From positions 124,001-188,000 of the forward strand of contig NZ_CANMGY010000005.1 of NCBI RefSeq assembly GCF_947497555.1: DNA of 64,000 bases, read 5' to 3'. This DNA comes from an uncultured Umboniibacter sp. Its GTDB lineage: Bacteria > Pseudomonadota > Gammaproteobacteria > Pseudomonadales > DSM-25080. Each line of letters begins with the position of its first letter. Within the stretch, counting starts at the first letter, position 1. The notes below the pieces were generated by a model that saw only the letters and a list, made by a program, of their open reading frames with translations, made no database searches and was not told where the DNA came from. The position numbers were made by a program, and so were the translations under genes. Positions 25,839-37,400 of this stretch are shown in pieces.

Positions 25839-26858
25839 TTACTGCTCCGTTAACTCTGTAAATAAGGGCGAAGCTAAAGTTTGTAACTCACCAGCTTCCG
25901 CATAAATAAACAACGCAGCTAAATCCAAGTCTGTGGCAATCTTAATTCCTGCCTCAACACCCGCTGAGTTTAGCGCGGTCGCCCAAGCATCCGCTTCCAT
26001 CGCTGTTGGTGCCAACACGGTGACCGATAGTGTGTTGTGCTGGATTGGAAAACCCGTCTGGGGGCTAATAGTGTGGCCGTAGCGCTGCTCGCCTTCGATA
26101 AAAAAGTTACGATAGTCACCCGATGTTGCAAGACCAGAAGAATCCAACGCCACCGCAACAACAGGAGCTCCAACTTCTAGACTAGGACGCTCCACTCCAA
26201 TCGTCCATATTCTACCATGCTCATTATAACCTTTAGCGAATACTTCGCCGCCAATTTCCACCATATAGTGGGAATAACCTAGCTTTTCCAGCTCATGGGA
26301 CACCAAATCAACCCCATAACCCTTCGCAATCGATGAAAGATCGATATACATGCCTGCTGGGCGAGTTAGGTGCTGGTTATCCAGTGAAACCTGATCACAA
26401 CCCACTCGCGAAAGCGCTTCACTAATCTGTAACGCAGTGGGCGAGTCTTCACCACGCCTTGAAGGGCCAAAACCCCAGAGATTAACTAATGGACCAATGG
26501 TTACATCGTAATGACTAGGAGCTTGTGCACAGATACTAAGTGCCGTGTCCAACACATTGGACAATGCTACGGAAGTCGAAAAAGTTGTTAGTTCACTGCG
26601 ATTGATGCGTGATAACTCTGAATCCGATTGGTAGGTAGACATAGCATCGTTCACCGAAATCAGGACGCCATCAATCTGTTGCTTCAGCCATTGGCGATCA
26701 ACCACTTCGTCACTCACGACGGTAATGTGATACGTAGTACCCATTGTTGCACCGTCAATAAAGGTAGAACTCGGGCCGGAATCACAGCCATACACAACCA
26801 AAAACAGGGCCAAAAGCCCTGTTTTTACTAAGCGATTAAGCTTAACCACCGAAGTCAT
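25839..26858 (-). CDS. apbE: FAD:protein FMN transferase (lipoprotein)
   Basis: ApbE transfers FMN from FAD to a threonine of target proteins; here the obvious targets are NqrB and NqrC. The 339-residue protein has a lipoprotein signal with cysteine at VVYGC (about residue 25), the GTTYHITV start of the mature domain, and the core motif [13 protein letters not shown] at 26858 overlaps the nqrF stop by 17 bases; the earlier TTG frame is unsupported. Codons for the hydrophobic signal region contain a perfect 11-bp terminator-like hairpin (26800-26826). Confidence 0.94.
   Translation of the reverse strand: MTSVVKLNRLVKTGLLALFLVVYGCDSGPSSTFIDGATMGTTYHITVVSDEVVDRQWLKQQIDGVLISVNDAMSTYQSDSELSRINRSELTTFSTSVALSNVLDTALSICAQAPSHYDVTIGPLVNLWGFGPSRRGEDSPTALQISEALSRVGCDQVSLDNQHLTRPAGMYIDLSSIAKGYGVDLVSHELEKLGYSHYMVEIGGEVFAKGYNEHGRIWTIGVERPSLEVGAPVVAVALDSSGLATSGDYRNFFIEGEQRYGHTISPQTGFPIQHNTLSVTVLAPTAMEADAWATALNSAGVEAGIKIATDLDLAALFIYAEAGELQTLASPLFTELTEQ
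26800..26826 (-). terminator. Terminator-shaped hairpin inside the 5' end of apbE
   Basis: Read on the minus strand: AAAAACAGGGC, loop TTTTG, GCCCTGTTTTT. The 11-bp stem is perfect and ends in five T, lying 16-42 bases after the nqrF stop codon and within apbE codons 11-20. It could end or thin out transcription after nqrF while apbE and nqrM are read at a lower level. The structure is symmetrical, so it could also work on the plus strand. Confidence 0.65.
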
Positions 26859-28074
26859 CCAACATGATGTTTTCGTCTTCAACACCAAGATTCTTCAGCA
26901 TGGTAATAACCGCTGCGTTCATCATTGGTGGACCACACATGTAGAACTCACAATCTTCTGGTGCTTCGTGCTCTTTCAAATAGTTCTCAAGGAGAACATT
27001 GTGAATGAACCCAGTAGCACCTTCCCAATTGTCCTCTGGCTGAGGATCAGACATCGCCAGCGTCCAAGTAAAGTTTTCATTCTCTGCAGCAAGCGTATCG
27101 AACTCGTCCATGTAGAACGCTTCACGTAAGGAACGCGCACCGTACCAGAAAGAAATCTTACGCTTAGACTGCAAACGCTTGAGCTGGTCGAAGATATGAG
27201 AACGCATTGGCGCCATACCTGCACCACCGCCAACGAAAACCATCTCAGCATCGGTATCTTTCGCAAAGAACTCGCCAAATGGACCGTAAACAGTAACTTT
27301 GTCGCCGGGGGTTAGACTGAAAACCCATGAAGACATAATACCTGGAGTCAGCGCTAGATTGTTCGGCGGCGGTGTCGCACAACGAATGTTGAACTTGACC
27401 ACGCCCTTCTCTTCGGGATAGTTAGCCATCGAGTAAGCACGAATTGTGGTCTCTTTCACATCCGAAACAACATCGAAGAAGCCGAAACGTTCCCAGTCAC
27501 CACGATATTCCTCTTGGATATCGAAGTCGCTGTATTTAACCGTATGCGGAGGACACTCTAGCTGAACGTAACCGCCAGCTCGGAAATCAACGTTTTCACC
27601 TTCAGGAAGCTTAAGCGTTAGCTCTTTAATGAAGGTTGCTACGTTCGGGTTTGACTCAACAGTACATTCCCACTTCTTAACACCGAAGACCTCTTCAGGT
27701 ACTTCGACTTTCATATCCTGCTTAACGTTAACCTGACAGCTTAGACGCCAGCCTTCTTTCGCCTCGCGACGAGTGAAGTGAGGCTCCTCAGTGGGCAACA
27801 AATCGCCGCCGCCACTGAAGATCTTACAGGTACACTGCGCACAGCTACCACCGCCGCCACAGGCAGACGATAGGAAAACGTTGTTCGCTGCCAGCGTTTG
27901 CAACAATTTGCCGCCTGCTGGCACAACAATGTCACGCTCGCCGTTGACGTTGATTGTCACGTCACCGGAATTCACTAACTTAGAACGCGCACTTAGAATT
28001 ACAACAACCAACGCCAAGACGATGACGAGGAACATTGCGACCCCAATGACGATGGTCATACTAGAAATACTCAT
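26842..28074 (-). CDS. nqrF: Na+-translocating NADH:quinone reductase subunit F
   Basis: NqrF is the NADH-oxidising entry subunit of Na+-NQR. The 410 residues start with a transmembrane helix (about 6-28), then a plant-type ferredoxin domain with C72, C78, C81 and C113 binding a 2Fe-2S cluster, an FAD domain ([11 protein letters not shown]) and an NADH domain ending [13 protein letters not shown] and DDFGG. It is the last nqr structural gene, after nqrE by 13 bases. Confidence 0.97.
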   Translation of the reverse strand: MSISSMTIVIGVAMFLVIVLALVVVILSARSKLVNSGDVTINVNGERDIVVPAGGKLLQTLAANNVFLSSACGGGGSCAQCTCKIFSGGGDLLPTEEPHFTRREAKEGWRLSCQVNVKQDMKVEVPEEVFGVKKWECTVESNPNVATFIKELTLKLPEGENVDFRAGGYVQLECPPHTVKYSDFDIQEEYRGDWERFGFFDVVSDVKETTIRAYSMANYPEEKGVVKFNIRCATPPPNNLALTPGIMSSWVFSLTPGDKVTVYGPFGEFFAKDTDAEMVFVGGGAGMAPMRSHIFDQLKRLQSKRKISFWYGARSLREAFYMDEFDTLAAENENFTWTLAMSDPQPEDNWEGATGFIHNVLLENYLKEHEAPEDCEFYMCGPPMMNAAVITMLKNLGVEDENIMLDDFGG

Positions 28075-28087
28075 TACATCCTACCCC

Positions 28088-28705
28088 TTAAAGCTGGATA
28101 CCACCGAACGACATGAAGCCAAGCGACATCAAGCCAACGGTAATAAATGTGATACCCAAACCGCGTAAACCATCTGGTACATCACTGTACTTGAGCTTCT
28201 CACGAATACCAGCCAATACAACAATCGCAATTGCCCAACCAACACCGGCGCCGGCACCGTAGACAATTGACTCACTGAATGAGTAGCTACGCTCAACCAT
28301 TAACAGTGTTGCACCCAAAATTGCACAGTTCACTGTGATCAATGGGAGGAATACACCCAATGCGTTGTAAAGCGAAGGTACGTACTTATCTAGGAACATT
28401 TCCATGATCTGTACCAACGCGGCAATAACGCCGATGTAGCTCAATAGGCCAAGAAACGCTAGGTCAACCTCTTCCATACCTTCGATACCAGTCCAGGTTA
28501 GTGCGCCCGGAGCAAGAAGATTGGTGTAGATCAGATTGTTAACTGGGACAGTTACCACGAGTACCACGACAACGGCGATACCCAGACCAATAGCGGCTTC
28601 AATCTTCTTAGAAACGGCAAGGAAGGTACACATTCCGAGGAATGCGGCCAACGCCATGTTCTCAATGAAGATAGACTTAATAAAAATACTTAGAAACTGT
28701 TCCAT
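28088..28705 (-). CDS. nqrE: Na+-NQR subunit E
   Basis: A 205-residue polytopic membrane protein with six predicted helices, homologous to RnfA and to NqrD in inverted topology. The pair NqrD/NqrE holds the membrane iron centre between them; conserved cysteines lie in the FLGMCTFLA segment near residue 26 and the NCAILGA segment near 120. It follows nqrD by three bases. Confidence 0.96.
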   Translation of the reverse strand: MEQFLSIFIKSIFIENMALAAFLGMCTFLAVSKKIEAAIGLGIAVVVVLVVTVPVNNLIYTNLLAPGALTWTGIEGMEEVDLAFLGLLSYIGVIAALVQIMEMFLDKYVPSLYNALGVFLPLITVNCAILGATLLMVERSYSFSESIVYGAGAGVGWAIAIVVLAGIREKLKYSDVPDGLRGLGITFITVGLMSLGFMSFGGIQL

Positions 28706-28708
28706 CGA

Positions 28709-29371
28709 TTAACCCTCGGCCGTGCGCGAGTTCGGCGCAATGACGAAATCAGGCGTCTCAATCTGCTCACGCTTGTAACTACGCAATGCCCAGATGAAAA
28801 GACCAATGATGAAGAAGGAGCTAGGTGGCAATAGCATCAAGCCGTTTGGCTCGTACCAACCGCCTTCTGAGATCGGCTGAAGAACGGTGTAACCAAACAA
28901 CTTACCAGCACCCAAAAGCTCGCGGAAGAAGCCAACTACGAATAGGACTAGACCGTAGCCTAAACCGTTACCGATACCGTCCCAAAAAGACGCCTTCGGA
29001 CCGTTCTTCATAGCGTACGCTTCAGCACGACCCAGAACAATACAATTGGTGATAATCAAACCAACGAATACCGATAGCTGCTTAGAAATTTCATAGGCAT
29101 AAGCCTTTAAAACCTGGTCAACCACAATTACCAATGACGCAATAATCGTCATCTGAACAATCAATCGGATACTGCTAGGAATCTGATTACGCAACAAGCT
29201 GATAATGAGGTTTGATAAACCACAAACTACCACTACCGCGATAGTCATCACCATAGCAACCTGCATACTACTTGTTACAGCTAGTGCCGAACATACACCA
29301 AGAATTTGCAGCGCAATCGGGTTGTTATCCGCAATAGGCTTAGTCAATACATCTTTGACTGAATCACTCAT
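28709..29371 (-). CDS. nqrD: Na+-NQR subunit D
   Basis: A 220-residue membrane protein with six predicted helices, homologous to RnfE. Cysteines near residue 28 (GVCSALAV) and 110 ([11 protein letters not shown]) match the positions that hold iron with NqrE. It sits two bases after nqrC, so the cluster is clearly one transcription unit. Confidence 0.96.
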   Translation of the reverse strand: MSDSVKDVLTKPIADNNPIALQILGVCSALAVTSSMQVAMVMTIAVVVVCGLSNLIISLLRNQIPSSIRLIVQMTIIASLVIVVDQVLKAYAYEISKQLSVFVGLIITNCIVLGRAEAYAMKNGPKASFWDGIGNGLGYGLVLFVVGFFRELLGAGKLFGYTVLQPISEGGWYEPNGLMLLPPSSFFIIGLFIWALRSYKREQIETPDFVIAPNSRTAEG

Positions 29372-29373
29372 AA

Positions 29374-30129
29374 TTAAGCATCTCCCGCCTTAAGGTTTTG
29401 TAGGAACGCGAAATAACCGTTCTCACCCAACCAGTACTCGATGGTGCCATCGATACCGTTAGTAGTAAGTGTAGCGCCCGAAAGACCGTCAATTTGGCCT
29501 TCGCCGGCCTGACCTGCTTTCGTGACACTCAACTGCAATTCGTTATCGCTGTTGTAAAGTGTCTTACCTGGCCACTGAGCTTTCCAACGTGGATTGTCAA
29601 CTTCACCACCAAGCCCAGGCGTCTCGCCATGCTCGTAGAAGGTGAATCCAGCAATGGTGTTGAAATCATTCTCAAGCGCCAAGAAACCCCACATGGTAGA
29701 CCAAAGGCCTTTACCACGAACAGGCAATACGATACGGCTGATGTCGCCATTCTCATCGGAGAAAATGTAGACCCGAGTTAGATTTTCACGACGACCGATA
29801 CCGGCAGCATCATCTGCTCGTTCGATAACCACTGATTGCTCATTATCCTTCAAGACTTTGTTCAAGTCGTAGCCAACAGGCGCTTCAGTGAAAGTACCTT
29901 CGTTGATATCAACGAAGCGTTCTTCAACTGAACCCCACTGCTCTGCAACGGTCTTTGAGTCATCGTAGGCGTCCGCAGCAAGTAATACGTTACGCTGAAG
30001 GTTTTCCTGCGCGTTGGTCTCTTGAAGTGGCTTTAACACAACAGCGGCTGCTGCTACAAAAATACCACAGACTAAACACAACAGGATGGCGACGATAAAC
30101 GTACGCGCCGTGCTCTCTTTATTAGCCAC
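29374..30129 (-). CDS. nqrC: Na+-NQR subunit C
   Basis: A 251-residue subunit with one N-terminal transmembrane helix (about 11-32) and a periplasmic FMN domain. T220 in the motif SGAT (217-220) is the expected site of covalent FMN, attached by Apb[10 protein letters not shown] (167-175) is the usual conserved loop of the NqrC/RnfG family. It overlaps nqrB by eight bases. Confidence 0.97.
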   Translation of the reverse strand: MANKESTARTFIVAILLCLVCGIFVAAAAVVLKPLQETNAQENLQRNVLLAADAYDDSKTVAEQWGSVEERFVDINEGTFTEAPVGYDLNKVLKDNEQSVVIERADDAAGIGRRENLTRVYIFSDENGDISRIVLPVRGKGLWSTMWGFLALENDFNTIAGFTFYEHGETPGLGGEVDNPRWKAQWPGKTLYNSDNELQLSVTKAGQAGEGQIDGLSGATLTTNGIDGTIEYWLGENGYFAFLQNLKAGDA

Positions 30130-31309
30130 GTGCTAACCTCCGCTTGATATTCGCTTGAACCACAAAGTGGTCGAAGATAGGTGCAAACAAGTTGGCAAAA
30201 AGAATCGCTAACATCATGCCCTCTGGGAACGCAGGATTCACAACACGAATCAATACCACCATGAAGCCGATCAGGGCGCCGTAGAAGAAACGACCTCGAT
30301 TGGTCATCGCCGCTGATACTGGATCAGTTGCCATGAAGACCATACCGAAGGCAAAGCCGCCAATAACAAGGTGCCAAGCTGGCGTCATTGCAAACATTGG
30401 ATTGGTTTCAGAACCAATGATGTTAAACAAGGTAGCGGTTGCAGCCATGCCTAGTAACACACCCAACATGATTCGCCATGAAGCGATACGGGTAGTGAGA
30501 AGCACACAGGCGCCAATAAGAATCGCTAGTGTTGATGTTTCACCCATTGAGCCTTGGATATTACCCAGGAAGGCATCCATCCAAGTCACGCTGTTCTGCA
30601 TCACTTCCATGCCTTGAGCAGCAGCCATAGACAGTGCCGTAGCACCGGTGTAGCCATCAACTACCCAAACCGCATCACCTGACATAGCTGCAGGGTAAGC
30701 GAAGAAAAGGAATGCACGACCTGTGAGTGCAGGGTTGAGGAAGTTCTTACCGGTACCACCGAAAACTTCTTTACCTACGACAACACCGAACGAGATGCCC
30801 AGCGCAACCATCCAAAGAGGGATCGTGGCGGGAAGCGTTAGTGCGAATAGGATAGAAGTAACGAAGAAACCTTCGTTAACTTCATGACCGCGAACCATCG
30901 CGAACATCACTTCCCAGAAACCACCAACGATGAATACCGTTAGATAAACTGGTAAGAAGTAGAGTGCGCCGTGATAGAGGTTGGCCCAGAAGCTAGCCGA
31001 ATTAATCATCGACTCGCCAAGTAAGGCTCCACGCCAGCCTTCAATGCCCGTCGCACCCATTGCTTCGAGTGCAGTATTAGCTTGAAAACCCGTGTTATAC
31101 ATTGCCCAAAACATGCATGGTAATGCTGCGAACCACACCATGATCATGATGCGCTTCAGATCGATACCGTCGCGCACATGCGCGGTAGTTTTGGTTCGAT
31201 CATTTGGCTGGTAAAGGAAGGTATCTACCGCTTCGTAAAGCGCGTACCACTTTTCCCACTTACCGCCGGTGTGGAAATGAGGTTCTAAATTATCGAGAAT
31301 CTTACGCAT
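30122..31309 (-). CDS. nqrB: Na+-NQR subunit B
   Basis: A 395-residue membrane subunit with a cytoplasmic start and about ten helices; it forms the main sodium path and carries covalent FMN. T224 in TGAT (221-224) corresponds to the flavinylated threonine (T236 in Vibrio cholerae). It also holds the likely riboflavin/quinone sites. It starts three bases after nqrA. Confidence 0.97.
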   Translation of the reverse strand: MRKILDNLEPHFHTGGKWEKWYALYEAVDTFLYQPNDRTKTTAHVRDGIDLKRIMIMVWFAALPCMFWAMYNTGFQANTALEAMGATGIEGWRGALLGESMINSASFWANLYHGALYFLPVYLTVFIVGGFWEVMFAMVRGHEVNEGFFVTSILFALTLPATIPLWMVALGISFGVVVGKEVFGGTGKNFLNPALTGRAFLFFAYPAAMSGDAVWVVDGYTGATALSMAAAQGMEVMQNSVTWMDAFLGNIQGSMGETSTLAILIGACVLLTTRIASWRIMLGVLLGMAATATLFNIIGSETNPMFAMTPAWHLVIGGFAFGMVFMATDPVSAAMTNRGRFFYGALIGFMVVLIRVVNPAFPEGMMLAILFANLFAPIFDHFVVQANIKRRLARG

Positions 31310-31312
31310 GGC

Positions 31313-32641
31313 TTAACCCTCCTTCTCAATCGTTGTCAGATTGTCGCGGAGCATTGGACCAATCTCGTGTTTACCTGGGCAAACAAAAGTTAGCAGCGCT
31401 ACGTCTTCTTCATCAAGCTCTAGGCAGCCAAGCTGCTGAGCCGCTTCAGTGTCTTTAACCACTAATGAACGGATCAACTGAGTTGGAAGAATATCTAGAG
31501 GCATGACGCGCTCGTAGTTGCCGATTGGTACAATTGCACGTTCCGAACCGTTACAACTGGTGGTCATGTCGTACAATTTATTGAATAGGCTTGATAAATA
31601 TACGGGGGTCGTCGAGAAACGGTTTGCTCCAAGACCTGCGTAATGCAGCATCGGACGCTCGTAACCTTCAAGTAATACAGTCACTTGGTTGTCGTAGCGA
31701 CCCAAGAAAGACGTTGTACCCTCGGCAGTACGGCCACCAAGAACCGAACCTGAAACGAGTCGATTAACACCCTCTTTAAGCTCACCAGCCGTTAGCTGAT
31801 CCAAGCTGGCGCCCAAGATAGTGCGAACCAAGCGAGGCTGATTTACCTGCGGTCCAGCTAAGGCGATAACACGGCTAGCATCAAGTTTACCTGTCGCGAA
31901 GAGCTTACCGAACGCAATGACGTCCTGGTAGCCGATAGACCAGACGGTCTTGGATGCGGTAACCGGATCAAGGTGATGGATATGGGTGCCAGCTAAACCA
32001 GCTGGATGCTTACCACCGAAACGGGCGATTTCAATCTGTGCCGTTTCTTTCGCTAAGTTTTCGTCGTCATTCTGACACACGTAAACTCGACCTTTAGTTA
32101 GTTTTTCAAGAGCACTAAGACCCAGCGCGAAATCAGCTTTCTGCTCCGCAATAACGATCCGCGGATCCGCTGCAAGCGGATTGGTATCCATTGCAGTGAC
32201 GAAGATTGAGTTTGGCTGAGAACCCAGCGCAGGGACCTTTGAGTATGGACGCGTTCTAAACGCAGTCCAAAGGCCAGAAGCAACCAGCTTCTCTTCAAGT
32301 GTTTCGCGGGTAGCTGCCGCTACGTCGACAACACCAAAGTCGACGGCCTCGTCGCCCTCAACTTCAATAACTAAAGATTCGAATACACGACGAGCACCGC
32401 GGTTTACCGCGGTAACTTTACCAGAAGCCGGCGCAGTGAATACTACACCTTCATTCTTCTTGTCTGAGAAGACTACCTGACCGCGTTTGACGATATCGCC
32501 TTCACGCACTGCCATAGTAGGCTTCATGCCGTTGTAATCAAACCCGACTAAAGCAACGGTGTGAATTGGATTCACTTCACCAATTGCTTGCTCTGGCGAA
32601 CCTGAGATCGGAAGATCGAGGCCCCGGCGGATTTTTATCAT
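31313..32641 (-). CDS. nqrA: Na+-NQR subunit A
   Basis: A 442-residue cytoplasmic subunit, first gene of nqrABCDEF. Family blocks include [12 protein letters not shown] at the start, the biotinyl/lipoyl-like segment [20 protein letters not shown] (about 69-88), [11 protein letters not shown] and [14 protein letters not shown]. It has been linked to ubiquinone binding with NqrB. The 199 bases upstream hold two hairpins but no clear promoter by eye. Confidence 0.97.
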   Translation of the reverse strand: MIKIRRGLDLPISGSPEQAIGEVNPIHTVALVGFDYNGMKPTMAVREGDIVKRGQVVFSDKKNEGVVFTAPASGKVTAVNRGARRVFESLVIEVEGDEAVDFGVVDVAAATRETLEEKLVASGLWTAFRTRPYSKVPALGSQPNSIFVTAMDTNPLAADPRIVIAEQKADFALGLSALEKLTKGRVYVCQNDDENLAKETAQIEIARFGGKHPAGLAGTHIHHLDPVTASKTVWSIGYQDVIAFGKLFATGKLDASRVIALAGPQVNQPRLVRTILGASLDQLTAGELKEGVNRLVSGSVLGGRTAEGTTSFLGRYDNQVTVLLEGYERPMLHYAGLGANRFSTTPVYLSSLFNKLYDMTTSCNGSERAIVPIGNYERVMPLDILPTQLIRSLVVKDTEAAQQLGCLELDEEDVALLTFVCPGKHEIGPMLRDNLTTIEKEG

Positions 32642-32687
32642 ACGTCTCTGCCCAAATAATGAAAGTTCATTGTGACAACCAAAATAC

Positions 32688-32757
32688 TAGCTGAAAAATC
32701 AGCTAATACCTTACAAAGCAAAGCCGAGACTAGCATAAAGCTACCTCGACTTTGTAA
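32688..32757. repeat. Two tandem hairpins between gapdh and nqrA
   Basis: Hairpin one: TAGCTGA (32688-32694), loop AAAA, TCAGCTA (32699-32705), perfect 7-bp. Hairpin two: outer arms TTACAAAG (32711-32718) and CTTTGTAA (32750-32757), inner arms CGAG/CTCG and TAGC/GCTA. On the minus strand GTATTTTGG follows hairpin one, a modest T-tract, so together they may end the GAPDH transcript or attenuate read-through into nqr. Confidence 0.5.
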
Positions 32758-32840
32758 AATTTCAGCGGCATTGTAAAAGCACTGAGGAGATTTATCCAGT
32801 GGAAATCCCCAAATTCACGAAGACGCCATACTCAATGACT

Positions 32841-34298
32841 TTAGTCTTGACGCGGAATGATGTCGTACTTCACGCCAGCGAGACGCTCAACGATGCGCTG
32901 AACCTGGCACGAATAACCAAATTCATTGTCATACCAGCAGTAGAGAACCGCGTGACGACCATTAACGATAGTAGCCTTAGCGTCAAAAATACAGGCTGTG
33001 CGTGAGCCAACGAAATCCGAAGAAACCACGTCAGGAGAATCGGTAAAATCAATCTGTTTACGCAGTGATGAATGTAGCGAAATACGACGCATAAATTCAT
33101 TCAACTCTTCTTTCGTAGTTTCCTTTTCAAGCGTCAAATTCAAGATCGCCATCGATACATTCGGGGTTGGGACGCGAATCGCATTACCAGTTAGCTTACC
33201 TGCAAGCTCAGGCAAAGCTTTAGCAACAGCCTTAGCAGCACCGGTTTCCGTCAATACCATATTCAATGGCGCAGCACGTCCACGACGCTCAGCACTGTGG
33301 AAGTTGTCAATTAAATTCTGATCATTGGTGAAAGCGTGAACCGTTTCAACGTGTCCATTTTCAACGCCATACTCATCCATCATTACGCTCAATACCGGCG
33401 TGATGGCATTGGTAGTACAGGATGCTGCCGAGACGATGGTGTCCGAAGGCTGAATTGCTTCGTGGTTAATACCGAACACGATATTCTTGATATCGCCTTT
33501 TCCTGGCGCGGTAAGAAGGACTTGAGAGATCCCCTTGCTCTTGAGGTGCAAACCTAAGCCCGCTTCGTCACGCCACTTACCGGTGTTATCAACCAAAATG
33601 GCGTTATCGATGCCGTATGAGTTGTAGTCGATGTCGTCCGGAGCATTCGCGTAGATGAATTGAATTGGGTTACCGTTACAAATTAGACGGTTATTTTCTT
33701 CGTCGATACGAATGGTACCCTTGAAGCCACCATGAACTGAGTCGCGACGAAGCAGTGAAGCACGTTTAATCAGATCACCTTCGCCACCGGGACGAACGAC
33801 TACTGCCTTAAGACGCAGTACATCACCACCACCGGTCTTCTCAATAAGCAAGCGCGCCATAAGACGACCAATTCGACCAAAGCCATACAGAACTACATCA
33901 CGAGAGTCATCAATCGGCTTTTTACTTGAATTCAAGCTGACATCAAGATGTGACTGAACATACTCTTCTAAGGTAGCGCCGGTGTTATCGTTCATAAAGC
34001 CAACGGCTAAACGACCGACATCGATGTGTGAGTAGCTAAGATCAAGCTTCGCTAGCATGCTAATAATTGGAAAGGTGTCAAACTCAGACAGTTCATTATG
34101 TTCAATCTGGCGAACAAAACGATGCGCCTTCATAATATCGATCACTGACTTATTCACTAGCGCTCGGCCGTATATGTAACAAGAGACATTGTTTTCACGA
34201 TACATCTTGCCAACAAGGGGGATCATTCCCTCTGCTAGCGCTTCGCGCGCTTTCCAATCTTGAAAGTAATCACTTGGTACAGGGCGATTTTGCGTCAT
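32841..34298 (-). CDS. Glyceraldehyde-3-phosphate dehydrogenase, long form
   Basis: A 485-residue GAPDH that oxidises glyceraldehyde 3-phosphate to 1,3-bisphosphoglycerate. About 130 extra residues precede the NAD-binding fold (GFGRIGR, 139-145); the catalytic cysteine is C294 in SAASCTTN. This long form is the one found next to mfd in Pseudomonas, distinct from the usual 330-residue GapA. Whether it prefers the catabolic or anabolic direction, or NAD over NADP, cannot be read here. It is divergent from mfd, with AAGGTG before the ATG. Confidence 0.92.
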   Translation of the reverse strand: MTQNRPVPSDYFQDWKAREALAEGMIPLVGKMYRENNVSCYIYGRALVNKSVIDIMKAHRFVRQIEHNELSEFDTFPIISMLAKLDLSYSHIDVGRLAVGFMNDNTGATLEEYVQSHLDVSLNSSKKPIDDSRDVVLYGFGRIGRLMARLLIEKTGGGDVLRLKAVVVRPGGEGDLIKRASLLRRDSVHGGFKGTIRIDEENNRLICNGNPIQFIYANAPDDIDYNSYGIDNAILVDNTGKWRDEAGLGLHLKSKGISQVLLTAPGKGDIKNIVFGINHEAIQPSDTIVSAASCTTNAITPVLSVMMDEYGVENGHVETVHAFTNDQNLIDNFHSAERRGRAAPLNMVLTETGAAKAVAKALPELAGKLTGNAIRVPTPNVSMAILNLTLEKETTKEELNEFMRRISLHSSLRKQIDFTDSPDVVSSDFVGSRTACIFDAKATIVNGRHAVLYCWYDNEFGYSCQVQRIVERLAGVKYDIIPRQD

Positions 34299-34465
34299 GG
34301 GAACACCTTATTGGTTAATTAGTGTGTGGAGTATTCTGTTGCTAATTATGCGCTTCCACGCCAGTTTCATTCAACAATATAGCCATTTATTTGACTTATG
34401 CTTAGTTTGTAAAAGTGGTAAACTTGCTATGGTCTTTTACTACCAAATTTTCAGGAAGCTCTACT

Positions 34466-37400
34466 ATGCCCCCTAGCCTGCCGTTCGCTAACTCTCCGGC
34501 GCGAATATCCAAATGGCCTGATTTACATGGTGCTGGCGTAGCGCTCTCAATCCATGACTGGCAACAGTCTCAGCAGAAACTGCTCGTTGTTATCTGCGCC
34601 GAAGCATCCATGGCGCTGCAACTCACTGACGAGCTTAGCTATTTAGCAAAAGACCAATATTCGGTGATCAATTTTCCCGAGTGGGAAACACTGCCCTACG
34701 ATCAGTTTTCACCTCACCAAGATATTATTTCCGATCGACTGAAGGCTATGAATGAGCTCCCTCGCCTAGATCAGGGGGTACTTATCATCCCTGCGGCAAC
34801 GCTCAGTAATCGTCTCCCTCCGTGCGACTATGTTGAGTTGCGAGCGTTGAAACTCGCCAAAGGTCAAGATCTTGATGTCGCTCAACTACGCACTAAGTTA
34901 GGTCGTAGCGGTTACCAGAATGTAGAAATCGTTAGAGACCACGGCCAATACGCGTTTCGCGGCAGTCTCATTGATATCTTTCCAATGGGCACTGACGAGC
35001 CAGTCCGAATTGATCTATTTGATAACGAGATCGAAACACTGAAGTTCTTTGATGTTGATACTCAGCGGACCACCCAGACAGTTGAATCCATTGAATTACT
35101 GCCAGCCCAAGAGGTGCCGACTGATCGCAATCACCGACTTGCTTTTGAAGAAGCTTGGCATGAACAGTTTGACGTCGATTTTAATTCGGTACCCATGTAC
35201 CAAGATATTATTAATGGGTTAACAACCCCGGGCATCGAATATTTTCTTAGCCTGTTTTTCGACGAAACCACTTCAATTCTGGATTACTGCCCTGCCGACA
35301 GTCACCTGTTCTTAGTTGGTGACATTAGTAGCTCTTTAGATCGCCACTGGCGGGATATCAACAACCGCTACGAACAGTTCCGCGGCGATACTCAGCGCCC
35401 TATCCTTGCTCCGCATTTAGCCTTCCACCCAGTGGATCGAAGTATGGCAAGGATCAAAGCCTTTGCCCGGTATCAATTCACCATCGACAATCGAAATCCA
35501 ATACGCGACCTAGGCGTGACGATTGATGGACGCCGCGAGCAACCCCTAGAGGTACTCAAAGCTCACTTAGCGAAACAATCAAAGCCTGTTGTCATTAGTG
35601 TCGATTCGTTAGGTCGCCGTGAATTGCTCGACGAGCAACTGCGCAAAGCACAGATCAAAGTAGAACTCCTAGCGCACTGGGACGACCTTGCCGACCATAA
35701 AACACCGAAATGCTATCTCTTGGCATCACCCTTCTACGAAGGTTCCATTTCCCAGAATGGCATTCAGATCTTTACCGACGCCGAACTCTACGGTCTCCAG
35801 GTTCGCCAAACCCGACGTCGAAATGAAGCGGTCAGCGATGACAGCCTAATTATTCGTGACCTCAGTCAATTGGAGATGGGCGACCCTGTTGTTCATATTG
35901 AGCATGGTATTGGACGCTATCGCGGTTTAGAAAACCTGACTATTGACGGTGAGAAAATCGAGTTTGTTGTTGTAGAGTATGCGGGCGAATCTACGCTCTA
36001 TATTCCCGTCGCAAGTCTCCACGTGCTCAGCCGGTACTCGGGTTCGGACCCGGATTCTGCGCCGCTTCATCGTCTGGGCAGCGAAACTTGGAGCAATGCC
36101 AAACAGAAGGCGGCTGAGAAAGCGCGTGACGCTGCGGTCGAGTTGCTAGATATTTATGCTCGGCGTGAAGCCAAGAAGGGCTTTGCCTTTCCGGATCCAG
36201 GTCCCGCACTGGCGCAGTTCTCAGCATCCTTTCCGTTCGAAGAAACACCCGACCAAGAAAAGACAATTAATGCGGTGGTGGCCGATATGATGGCTCCTAG
36301 AGCCATGGATCGACTCGTCGGTGGCGACGTAGGTTTCGGCAAGACGGAAGTCGCAATGCGCGCGGCATTCGTAGCCGTTCACGCCGCTAAGCAGGTTGCC
36401 GTGCTTGTACCCACAACACTTCTGGCACAGCAACACTATGATAATTTCCTTGATCGATTTAAAGATTGGCCCGTTCGAATTGAGGTCATCTCGCGTTTCA
36501 AAAGTGATAAAGCGATTAACGAAATCAATGCGGCGCTGTCCGAAGGTAAAGTCGACATTCTTATCGGCACCCACAAATTACTTCAATCGTCACTTAAGTT
36601 CGACGACCTTGGGCTATTGATTATCGATGAAGAGCATCGTTTTGGCGTCCGACAAAAGGAACGAATAAAGTCTCTTCGTGCTGAGGTAGATATCCTCACC
36701 ATGACCGCTACACCAATTCCACGAACCTTAAATCTCGCGATGAACGGCATGCGAGACCTATCGATCATCGCCACGCCACCGGCTAAGCGTTTGAAGATCA
36801 ATACCTTTGTCCGCGAGAATGATGACAACTTGATCAAAGAAGCCGTTTTACGGGAAATTCTCCGTGGCGGCCAGGTTTACTTCCTCCACAACGAAGTCAC
36901 TACCATTGAACGTACCGCGGAAGAAATCCAAGCGCTAGTTCCCGAGGCCCGCATAGGAATTGGTCACGGCCAAATGCGCGAGCGCGAGCTCGAACGTGTT
37001 ATGTCTGACTTCTACCACCGCCGTACTAACGTCTTGGTGTGCACTACCATTATCGAAACTGGGATCGATATACCTAATGCCAACACCATCATCATCCACC
37101 GAGCCGATAAATTCGGTATCGCGCAGCTTCATCAGCTTCGCGGGCGAGTGGGTAGGTCGCACCATCAGGCCTATGCCTATCTTCTTACCCCACCCTACAA
37201 AGGATTGAAGAAAGACGCCAAGAAGCGACTTGACGCCATCTCGACGACCGGCGAATTAGGCGCTGGATTTACGCTCGCCACCCACGATTTGGAGATTCGT
37301 GGTGCTGGAGAGCTCCTGGGCGATCAACAAAGTGGCCAGATTCACTCAGTGGGCTTCAGCCTCTATATTGATATGCTCGAACAGGCAGTAGCTGATATCA

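Noticed and set aside
29494-29781. Plus-strand open frame of 95 codons opposite nqrC
   Set aside because: Antisense shadow of the conserved FMN domain of nqrC; no domain or ribosome site.
30300-30617. Plus-strand open frame of 105 codons opposite nqrB
   Set aside because: Antisense shadow of membrane helices of nqrB; composition reflects the complement.
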